Shown here piece by piece: positions 37,646-47,713 of a stretch of DNA of 64,000 nt; positions within the stretch are counted from its first letter, which is position 1; each line of letters opens with the position of its first letter. Below the pieces are notes generated by a model. It saw only the letters and a list, made by a program, of their open reading frames with translations, had not been told where the DNA came from and made no database searches. Source of the stretch: Anaeramoeba ignava (taxonomy: Eukaryota; Metamonada; Anaeramoebidae); the NCBI GenBank assembly GCA_028826165.1, contig JAPDFW010000070.1:518501-582500 (forward strand), read 5' to 3'. The translations under genes were made by a program, and so were the position numbers.

Positions 37646-38722
37646 TTCTTCAAAGAATAAATTTAAAAATGAAAAAATGGAAAAATGAAAAAGGAAAAAT
37701 GAAAAAAAAATTTATTATCCACTTTTTTTTTTTAAACAAAAACAAAAACAAAAACAACAACAAAAAAAGGGAAAAATAATTTGTAAAAATTCATTTTTGA
37801 AAATAAATTCATTTTTGAAATTAAATTGATTTTTGAAATTAAATTGATTTATGAAATTAAATTGATTTATGAAATTAAATTTATTTATGAAATTAAATTT
37901 AATTTTAAAATTAAATTCATTTTTGAAATTAAATTCATTTTTAAAATTAAATTGATTTTTGAAAACTAAATTGATTTATGAAATTAAATTCATTTTTGAA
38001 ATTAAATTCATTTATAAAATTAAATTTATTTATAAAATTAAATTGATTTATAAAATTAAATTTATTTTTAAAATTAAATTGATTTATAAAATTAAATTGA
38101 TTTATAAAATTAAATTCATTTTTGAAAATTAAATTGATTTATAAAATTAAATTGATTTATAAAATTAAATTGATTTATAAAATTAAATTGATTTATAAAA
38201 TTAAATTGATTTATAAAATTAAATTGATTTTTAAAATTAAATTGATTTTTGAAATTAAATTGATTTATGAAATTAAATTGATTTATGAAATTAAATTGAT
38301 TTATAAAATTAAATTCATTTTTGAAATTAAATTGATTTTTGAAATTAAATTGATTTATAAAATTAAATTGATTTATAAAATTAAATTCATTTTTGAAAAT
38401 AAATTCATTTTTAAAATTAAATTGATTTTTGAAATTAAATTGATTTATGAAATTAAATTGATTTATAAAATTAAATTGATTTTTTAAATTAAATTGATTT
38501 ATAAAATTAAATTGATTTATGAAATTAAATTCATTTATAAAATTAAATTGATTTTTGAAATTAAATTGATTTATAAAATTAAATTGATTTATAAAATTAA
38601 ATTTATTTATAAAATTAAATTGATTTATGAAATTAAATTGATTTTTAAAATTAAATTGATTTATGAAATTAAATTGATTTTTTAAATTTATTTTTGTATA
38701 TTTTTTCATGATAGATTATAAA
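37646..38722 (-). repeat. Tandem 18-bp repeat, ATTGATTTATAAAATTAA type
   Basis: About 50 copies of an 18-bp unit (ATT-GAT-TTA-TAA-AAT-TAA and variants with TTTTTGAAA or TTCATT) at 37785-38695. On the minus strand 38709-38116 stays open for 198 codons, reading NQFNFI and NQFNFK after an ATG (MKKYTKINL). Left of 38115 the frame is lost through indels. Coding status is uncertain: the length of the unit (a multiple of three) alone keeps a frame open. 37646-37784 is A/T-rich spacer upstream of the USP start. Confidence 0.8.
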
Positions 38723-39013
38723 TTAAAAAAAATCAGGTTGAAACACAGAACAAAGCTCAAAATCAAATTTTAATTTTGTGTTTTGAGAGAATATTTCTGT
38801 AAATTTTATATCTAGATTAGTATGTATTTGATTTTCTTTATTATTTATTTGAGATATTTGATCATTTTTATCACTAGAATCACTTTTTATACTTGAATCT
38901 GATTCAAATAATTCAAGTGGACTTTCTATTTCTTCATTTGAATTTGTTTCTTTTTTTGAATATTTTTTTGAATGTTTTTTTGAATATTTTTTTGAATATT
39001 TTTTATTTTCCAT
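38723..39013 (-). pseudogene. Truncated copy of the USP first exon
   Basis: 96-codon ORF beginning MENKKYSKKYSKKHSKK, followed by an acidic/Ser-rich linker and a block of about 33 residues (TNLDIKFTEIFSQNTKLK, then FELCSVFQPDFF) that matches the end of the neighbouring USP exon 1 with about four differences. The copy stops right after QPDFF, where the USP continues DSIFDSTT. No protease domain follows; the 18-bp repeat does. This is best read as a partial tandem duplication. It may still be expressed as a short protein, since its frame is intact and the changes are conservative. Confidence 0.7.
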
Positions 39014-39286
39014 TATTTTTTAAAAAAAGGAAAAAAATGAAAAAATGTTTTTTGAGGGATTTTTTGATTCTTTCTTTTTTGGAAATTTGGATTTAAGCAA
39101 AAAAAGGAATGAAATTTTAATTTGATTGAAATTTTTAATTTGAATTTAATTTGATTGGATTGAAACTTTTAATTTGATTGAATTTTTAATTTGATTGAAA
39201 TTTTCTTTTAATTTTAATTTGATTGAAATTTTAATTGGATTGAAATTTAAATTTGATTGAAATTTTAATTTGATTGAAATTTAATT
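39014..39286. other. Intergenic, GATTGAAATTTTAATTT repeats
   Basis: 39120-39286 is degenerate repeat of TTTAATTTGATTGAAA. The rest is A/T-rich. It contains no ORF. Confidence 0.6.
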
Positions 39287-41100
39287 TTAATTTTCAATCA
39301 AACGAACAACTAAACCAGAAAGTAATTTAGGAAGAAACCAAGTAGATTTTGGAGGCATTGTTCTTCCAGAATCAGCAACATTCATCAATTCAAGCATTGT
39401 AACTGGGAAAATACCAAAAGCAACAGAAATTTCATCATTTTGCTTTTGGGCATCATTTTTGTCAACAAGATTTTGGAGAGCTTGATATCCACGAGTTCCA
39501 CCAATAAAATCGATATTCTTTTCCGAACGTAAATCTTGAATACCAAAAAAGGGGGTTAAAATTTGTTCAGTCAAAATTTGGGAATCAATTGATTTAACTG
39601 GATCACTTTCATCAACTTTGTCTTTATGAACATGAAGATAATACCATTTTTTGTCCAAATACATTGAAAATACTCTTTTTTCTGTTGGTTTTGCATAATG
39701 TGGAGGTGTGATTGTGTTGTCTGGTACGTTTTCTTTTTTTTCTACTTCTTTGATGTCAAATGATTGCTTTAAAAATTCCATTAATTCCTCCTTCTTCTTT
39801 TTTTGTTTAAATAATACTCGATTGTAATCGAATATTGCTAATTGTGTATGCGGGAAAACAACTGTCATAACAAAATTAAATGGTTCTTCACCAGTAACAG
39901 TTCCTCCTTTTATTTCAAATATATTTAATTTTGAATTTGAATTTGAATTTGAATTTGATTTTGAATTTGATTTTGATTTTGATTTTGAATTTGAATTTGA
40001 ATTTGAATTTGAATTTGAATTTGATTTTGAATTTGAATTTGAATTTTAATTTTAAATTTGAATTTGAAATTGATTTTGAATTTTGATTTTAAATTTATTA
40101 CCATTCTTCTCAATCTCAGCTTTTCTCATCTTAGCAACATTAGCAGCTGATTGCATTCTATTAAATAATAAATAATAAATAATAAATAATAAATATTAAA
40201 TAAATATTAAATATTAAATAATAAATATTAAATAATAAATAATAAATATTAAATATTAAATAATAAATATTAAATAAATATTTAATATTAAATAATAAAT
40301 ATTAAACATTAAATATTAAATATTAAATAATAAATATTAAATATTAAATAATAAATATTAAATATTAAATATTAAATAATAAATATTAAATATTAAATAT
40401 TAAATATTAAATAATAAATATTAAATAAATATTAATTAATAAATAAATATTAAACAAACCTATGATGGCCATCACAGATATACAAAGCAGGAACAGAATC
40501 GAATTCACCTTGGATGCTTTCGATAATTTTCTTATCAGAAACCTTCCAAACCTGATGACGTTCGCCTTCCCAATCAGCAAAGAAATCAAAATCGGGATCA
40601 CGTTTAGATAAAGTTTCAAGAAAATCATCCAAAGATTGTTTTGAAGAATAAGACAAGAAAACAGGGCCAGCATTTGCGTTTTGGATGTTTATAATCTTAG
40701 TTCTGTCCTCCTCTTTATCCTTTCTAGTGAATTCATGTTTCTTTATCAAACCTTTTTCATAATCATCAATTGAAGCAAGAAGAATATATCCTTTTTGCGT
40801 GTGATTTCCGCGAGTTTGTGCATAAATATAGAGTTGTGGCTGAGTTTCCTTCACAAGATATCCTTTCTCGATAAAAGCATCCAGGTTTATCTTGGCTTGT
40901 TTGTACACTTCATCGCTGTATGGATTCGTATCTTCTGGTAAATCAATTTCTGGTTTGTTCACATGAAGAAAACATTGTTCATTTCCTTCGGCAAATTTTC
41001 TTGCTTCTTCGGAACTGATTACATCGTATGGTGGGCTTGGCACTTTTTTTTCTAGGCTTTTTGGTGGTGAATATCCAAGAAATGCTTTGATTTTAACCAT
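39287..41100 (-). CDS. DUF1015 family protein, 3 exons
   Basis: Exons are 41100..40460, 40157..40102 and 39906..39287, giving 438 residues with correct phases. I chose the start at MVKIKAFLGYSPP because bacterial members start the same way; an upstream in-frame ATG at 41148 would add 16 residues. Family marks are PPYDVISSEEAR, FLHVNKPEID, ANAGPVFLSY, ALYICDGHHRMQSAANVA (restored across intron 1), TGEEPFNFVMTVVFP (across intron 2), GIQDLRSEKNIDFIGGTRG, and GRTMPPKSTWFLPKLLSGL. The family is mostly bacterial and archaeal, and its function is not established; the DGHHR motif suggests an enzyme. Codons are richer in G and C than in most neighbours. Introns are AT repeats of 302 and 195 bp. Confidence 0.92.
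40158..40459 (-). repeat. DUF1015 intron 1: ATTAAATAATAAAT repeats
   Basis: 302 bp of AAATATTAAATAATA units, with a GTTTGT donor and an AATAG acceptor. It resembles intron 3 of the dehydratase gene (879-1291) in unit type. Intron 2 (39907-40101) is a GAATTTGATTTT array. Confidence 0.85.
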
Positions 41101-43379
41101 TTTTAATTGCTTTTTTTTTTTATTTAGTTTTTGAAAAAAATGATTCATTTTTTTTTTATTTTTTTATTTTTTTTTTTCAATAAAGCAAAAAAAAAATTTT
41201 TCAAATTAATTTCTCTTTTGATTTCCAATATTTTGTTTTAGATTATTTATTTAGATTATTTTGATTTAGATTATTTTGATTTAAATTATTTTAATTTAGA
41301 TTATTTTGGATTTAGATTATTTTGATTTAGATTATTTTGATTTAATTTATTTTGTTTTAGATTACTTGGATTTAAATTATTTTAGATTTAGATTATTTTG
41401 GATTTAAAATATTTTGATTTAAAATATTTTAATTTAGATTATTTTGGATTTAAATTATTTTGATTTAAATTATTTTGGATTTGGATTATTTTGGATTTAA
41501 ATTATTTTGGATTTAATTTATTTTAATTTAGATTATTTTGGATTTAAATTATTTTGGATTTAAATTATTTTGGATTTAATTTATTTTGGATTTAGATTAT
41601 TTTGGATTTAAATTATTTTTGATTTAAATTATTTTGGATTTAAATTATTTTGGATTTAAATTATTTTGGATTTAAATTATTTTAATTTAGATTATTTTGA
41701 TTTAAATTATTTTGGATTTAAATTATTTTGGATTTAAATTATTTTGGATTTAATTTATTTTGGATTTAGATTATTTTTGATTTAATTTATTTTGGATTTA
41801 AATTATTTTAATTTAAATTATTTTGGATTTAGATTATTTTGATTTAAATTATTTTAATTTAAATTATTTTGGATTTAAATTATTTTGGATTTAAATTATT
41901 TTGGATTTAAATTATTTTAATTTAAATTATTTTGATTTAAATTATTTTGGATTTAGATTATTTTGAATTTAAATTATTTTAATTTAAATTATTTTGGATT
42001 TAAATTATTTTGAATTTAAATTATTTTGGATTTCCAATATTTTAATTTAGATTATTTATTCAGATTATTTTGGATTTAGATTATTTATTTAGATTATTTT
42101 AATTTAGATTATTTTGGATTTAAATTATTTTGGATTTAGATTATTTTGATTTAAATTATTTTGGATTTAGATTATTTTGGATTTAGATTATTTTGATTTA
42201 AATTATTTTGATTTAAATTATTTTGATTTAAATTATTTTGGATTTAAATTATTTTGGATTTAAATTATTTTGATTTAAATTATTTTGATTTAGATTATTT
42301 TGGATTTAAATTATTTTGGATTTAAATTATTTTGATTTAAATTATTTTGGATTTAGATTATTTTGGATTTAAATTATTTTAATTTAGATTATTTTAATTT
42401 AAATTATTTTATATTAAATTATTTTGATTTAAATTATTTTAATTTAAATTAATTTTAATTTAAATTATTTTGGATTTAAATTATTTTGGATTTAAATTAT
42501 TTTGTATTTAGATTATTTTAATTTGGATTATTTTAATTTAGATTATTTTGATTTAAATTATTTTAATTTGGATTATTTTTGATTTTAATTATTTTGGATT
42601 TTAATTATTTTGGATTTAAATTATTTTAGATTTAAATTATTTTGATTTAAATTATTTTGGATTTAAATTATTTTGGATTTTAATTATTTTGGATTTAAAA
42701 TATTTTAATTTAGATTATTTTGATTTAAATTATTTTAATTTAGATTATTTTGATTTAAATTATTTTTAATTTAAATTATTTTGGATTTAAATTATTTTGA
42801 TTTAGATTATTTTAGATTTAAATTATTTTGGATTTAAATTATTTTGATTTAAATTATTTTGGATTTAAATTATTTTGAATTAAATTATTTTGATTTAAAT
42901 TATTTTGGTTTAGATTATTTTGATTTAGATTATTTTGATTTAAATTATTTTGGATTTAGATTATTTATTTAAATTATTTTGGATTTAAATTATTTTGATT
43001 TAAATTATTTTGGATTTAAATTATTTTGGATTTAAATTATTTTTGATTTAAATTATTTTGGATTTAAATTATTTTGGATTTAAATTATTTTGATTTAATT
43101 TATTTTGGATTAAATTTGGAAGTGGATTTTTTTTTTTCTTTTTTTTTGATTTTTTTTTTCCAATTTTCGCTTTTTATTATTTTTATTTTTATTTTTAATT
43201 GATCATTTAAAAAAAAAAAAAAGAGAAAAAAAAATTTTTTTATTTTTTTTTTAAATTTTTTTTTTTCATTTTTTCTTTTTTCCGTTTTTTTCCTTTTCTA
43301 ATTTTCTCTTTGAAAAAAAAAAAATAATTTAAATTTTCTCACATTTAATAACAATAAAAAAAAAACATTCCACAATAAA
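41101..43379. repeat. Divergent intergenic region filled by a roughly 16-bp array (ATTATTTTGGATTTAA)
   Basis: 41220-43120 contains more than 100 degenerate copies of ATTATTTTGGATTTAA (15-17 nt; GGA, GA, A and GT variants at the variable core). Both flanks, 41101-41219 and 43121-43379, are homopolymer-rich and probably hold the promoters of DUF1015 (minus) and RGS-DUF547 (plus). There is no ORF. Confidence 0.9.
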
Positions 43380-46300
43380 ATGCAAGAAAACAAATTACAA
43401 ATACTTCAAAAAAAAGCAAAACTACTTCATTTAAAACAAAAAATTCAATTACTTCAAAACGAAAAACAAAACTTAAATCAAAACGTTGAAGAAAGCAAAA
43501 TTCTCAAACAAAAACTGATCGAAACACAACAAAAACTTTCTGAAATTGTTCAAAAAAATAATGATCTTCGAACATCAATAAATCAACTTTTCAATCAAAT
43601 CACACAATCAAAAAAGAATAAGAAAAACAAGAAGAAAAACAACAGCAGAAAATCAAAACCAAATTATAATAATTTATTTCTTCAAAAAATTTTTCGATTG
43701 CAAAATGGAATTAAAAAATTACAAGAATCAAAAAATGAGTTGAATTCTTTACAAAACATTGATATTGAAAAAAAGATTGAAAACTCTGTTTTAATATTAG
43801 CTGATCTTGAAAAAAATATTGAGCATTTGAACAATGATTTGATTCAAAAGGAATCAGTTTTTCAAACGGATGAAGAAATTTTTATTCCAATTAGAGAGTT
43901 TTATTATCTCAAAAAGCATCACAAAACAATTTTATTACAAAGACAATTAAATCAGAATAGAAAACAAAAAATTGAGCCAAAAAATATTGCTCACAATTCA
44001 ACAGTGAATAATCTTCGCTATAAAATAAAACAACAAACAGAAAAACAAAAAATTTTATTAAGAAGTTATACTAAGAATAAAGCGTTTGATTCTATAAAAG
44101 AAACTAATACAACATCTTTTACTGAAGAAATTGAATTTTTATCTTCAGAATTTTCTGAGAATGATTTAAATGTGAGATTTTGGAAATTAAAATTAAAATT
44201 GATTTATAAAATTAAAATCAAAAATTAAAAATTGAAATTAAAATTAAAATTAAAATTAAAATTAAAATTAAAATTAAAATTAAAATTAAAATTAAAATTA
44301 AAATTAAAATTAAAATTAAAATTCTTTTTAGGGTTTTGATACAACTGCTGAAGATCTTTCAAGTTTTATTCTGTAAAATTTCTTTTTTATTGTTTCAAAA
44401 AAAAAAACAACAAACAAAATTCATAAATTATTTTTATTTAAATTTTCTCAATTTATATTTTTGATCAAAAGCCAAAATCCTGATGATGTTTTATCAGCTA
44501 AAGAGGTTCTTGAAGAAGAGAATTCCAACAAAGTAAATATATTTTTTTGAATTTAAAACAAGAGAAAAATCCAAATAATCATTTTAAAACATTTTTGTGT
44601 TTTGCTATCTTTTTAAATCAAAGAATGAACAAAAACCAAAACTTATTTCATTACATGATGTTCTTTCTTCACCTATTGGAATTGAAAACTTTTCTGAATT
44701 TCTTAGACAAAGTTGGAATCAAGAAAATATTATGTTTTATTTACAAGTTGATAAATTTAGAAAGAATATAGATCAAGATGTAAATAAATCCATTTCCAAT
44801 TTCAAAATCAAATTCAAAATTAAAATTAAAATTAAATTCAAAATCTAAAATTAAAATTAAAATTAAAATTCAAAATTAAAATTAAAATTAAAATTAAAAT
44901 TAAAATTAAAATTAAAATTAAAATTAAAATTAAAATTAAAATTAAAATTCAAATTCAAAATCAAAATTAAAATTCAAATTCAAATTCAAAATCAAAATCA
45001 AAATCAAAATTCAAAATCAAAATCAAAATTAAATTCAAAATTAAAATTAAAATTAAAATTAAAATTAAAATTAAATAAAATTAAAATTAAAAATTAAAAA
45101 TCAAAATTAAAATTAAAATCAAATTCAAAATCAAATTCAAAATCAAATTCAAATTCAAAATCAAATTCAAAATCAAAATTAAAATTCAAATTCAAATTCA
45201 AAATCAAAATTAAAAATAAAAATTAAAATCAAAATTAAAATCAAATTCAAAATTAAATTCAAAATTAAAATTAAAATTAAAATTAAAATTAAAATCAAAA
45301 TTAAATTCAAAATCAAAATCAAAATTAAAAATTCAAAATCAAAATCAAATTCAAAATCAAATTCAAATTAAAATTAAAAATCAAAATTCAAAATCAAAAT
45401 CAAAATTCAATTTAAAATTATATTAGTCTTTGGAAATTCCGGCAAAAGGAATTTATGAAAAATTTATCAAACCAGGTTCACTTTTCGAAATTAATATTGA
45501 TTCAAAATCAAGAGATCAAATTATAAATATGATTGAAAATAATAATTTCGAAATAGATATGTTTAATGATGTAAAATGAATCTAAAAGAAAACAAAAATA
45601 AAGTTTCAATAATAAATATTAATATTATGATTAAATAGGCATTTGAAACTGTTTTTAAGCATATGGAGCAAGATAATTTTATTCAATTTAGGAGATCCTC
45701 ACTTTATTCTGATTTTGTTGAGAAAATATCAAGAGGAATTAGAAAATTATCAACATCAGAACTCAAATTTGTAATTCCCGAAGAATATTTAAATCAAAAA
45801 AAATATTTAAATCCAAAAAAATATATAAATTAAAAAAAATATTTCGAAGAAATCAAAAATCCAAAAATATAAATCCAAAAGAATATATAAATCCAAAAAA
45901 ATATTTATTCCAAAAAAAATATTTAATCCAAAAATATATTTAAATCAAAAAATATTTAAATCAAAAAATATTTAAATTCCAAAAAAATATTTAAATTTAA
46001 AAAAATATATAATTCCAAAAGAATATATAAATCAAAAAAAATATATAAATCAAAAAAAATATTTAATCCAAAAAGAATATTTAAATTTAAAAAAATATAT
46101 TTAAATCAAAAATATATTTAAATCCAAAAAAATATTTAAATTCAAAAAATATTTAAATTCCAAAAAAAAAATATTTAAATTCCAAAAAAATTAAGGGACA
46201 AATTATTGTTAATCAAAAAAAAGAACAATTTCTTAATAATTATCCAGTTACAACATTAGATACTTCTCCTATTATATTTTCTGAAAAAATTATGGAAATG

Positions 46301-47508
46301 GTCATAGATTTATTACACGCATTTTATTCACCTTCAACACAACAAATTGATTGTGAATTAATGTCTAATTCTCTTCCATTTCGTCGATTTGTTCATTATG
46401 CATCTCAACTTCAAAATGTAAAATAGCAAATCAAAATTGAATTAAAATTAAAATTAAAATTAAAATCAAAATTCATTTATAAAATTAAAATTAAAATTCA
46501 TTTATAAAATTAAAATTAAAATTTAAAATTAAAATTAAAATAAAATTAAAATTCAAATTCATTTATAAAATTAAAATTAAAATTAAAATTAAAATTAAAA
46601 TTAAAATTAAAATTAAAATTAAAATTAAAATTAAAATTAAAATCAAAATTGAATCAAAATTAAAATTCAAATTCATTTATAAAATTAAAATTGAAACTAA
46701 AATTAAAATTCAAATTCATTTATAAAATTAAAATTCAAATTCATTTATAAAATTAAAATTCAAATTCATTTATAAAATTTAAAATTAAAATTAAAATTCA
46801 TTTATAAAATTAAAATTAAAATTAAAATCGAATTAGATTAAACTTGATGGTTTATCAAAAAATGAAAAAATTACTTTTTTTATTAATATTCATAATACAT
46901 TAAGTTTCCATATTTCAATAATATATGGTTTACCAAGAGGAACTGAACCAACAAGAGAATACATTCAAGATATTACATATTTAATTGGAGGCCATTTATT
47001 TTCATTATCAGATATTAAATATGGAATTTTATTTGGAAATTGGAAATCAAAGAAAAAACCTTATTGGAAAAAAGGAGATTCTCGAGAAAAATTATCTGTT
47101 CTTCCTCCTAATTTAATGTCTATTTTTGCTTTAAGTGAATTTCATATATATTCTCCTCCTCTTCGTATTTTCCATTATAAAAATATTGAAGAAGAACTTT
47201 TTGAAGCTACAAAAAAATATACTTCTGAAAATTGGACTATTCTTAAAAGAAAGAAACAGGTATAAATATTTTCAAATTATTTTTTTTTCTTCCTTTCATG
47301 TATTTAAATTTTTTTTTTTTTTATTTCAAAAACAAAGATTTTACTTGCTCCAATTTTTACAGAATTATTTGGTTATTTTCGAAAAAATCAACAAGAACTT
47401 CTTTCTTGGGTTTCTCAATTTTTTCCAGAATCTAAATCTTATGATTATTTTTCATTACAAATTCGCAAAGTTTTTTCTTTATCAATGATTAGATTTTATC
47501 AATATTAA
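43380..47508 (+). CDS. RGS-DUF547 fusion protein with N-terminal coiled coil, 9 exons
   Basis: Exons are 43380..44171, 44332..44372, 44472..44532, 44624..44779, 45427..45570, 45639..45770, 46196..46417, 46837..47259 and 47338..47508. They total 2142 nt (713 residues) and every phase agrees. Residues 1 to about 250 are coiled coil. An RGS domain at about 300-430 shows SLHDVLSSPIGIENFSEFLR, ENIMFYLQVDKFRK, AKGIYEKFIKPGSLFEINID, and FKHMEQDNFIQFRRSSLY; RGS domains speed GTP hydrolysis on G-alpha subunits. A DUF547 domain at about 460-640 shows FYSPSTQQID, ITFFINIHNTLSFHI, YLIGGHLFSLSDIKYGILFGN, and ALSEFHIYSPPLRIFHYKNIEEEL. DUF547 is of unknown function, and its thiol-protease-like fold has been proposed. 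The fusion suggests a G-protein-linked role. Exon 6 might run on into the VIPEEYLNQ repeat if intron 6 is retained. Confidence 0.87.
44780..45426 (+). repeat. RGS gene intron 4: AAAATC / AAAATT / AAATTC hexamers
   Basis: 647 bp of hexamers splitting the RGS domain between KFRKNIDQD and SLEIPAKG. The donor is GTAAAT and the acceptor TATTAG. Intron 1 (44172-44331) is a shorter AAAATT array. Confidence 0.88.
45771..46195 (+). repeat. RGS gene intron 6: AAATATTTAAATCCAAAAA repeats
   Basis: 425 bp of 15-20-bp units AAATATTTAAATCCAAAAA. The first 60 bases read through as EEYLNQKKYLNPKKYIN before a stop, so these may be degenerate coding repeats that became intron sequence. The acceptor is TTAAG before GGACAAATT. 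Confidence 0.7.
46418..46836 (+). repeat. RGS gene intron 7: AAAATT and CATTTATAAAATT repeats
   Basis: 419 bp of AAAATT and a roughly 25-bp unit CATTTATAAAATTAAAATTAAA. It splits the DUF547 domain between ASQLQN and IKLDGLSKNEK. Confidence 0.85.
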
Positions 47509-47713
47509 AGAAAAAGAAAAAGAAAAAGAAAAAGAAAAATTGATTTTGTTTTGTAATTTAAATTTTATTGTTTTTAAAAAGAAATTCCCAAAAGAAAAAG
47601 AAACTTTCATTTATTTACTCCATATTCTTTTTAAACCAAAATAAATCATTTCTTTTTTTAACTAATACTTAAATTTTGTTTTAATTTTGTTTTGATTTTT
47701 AATTTGTTTTAAA

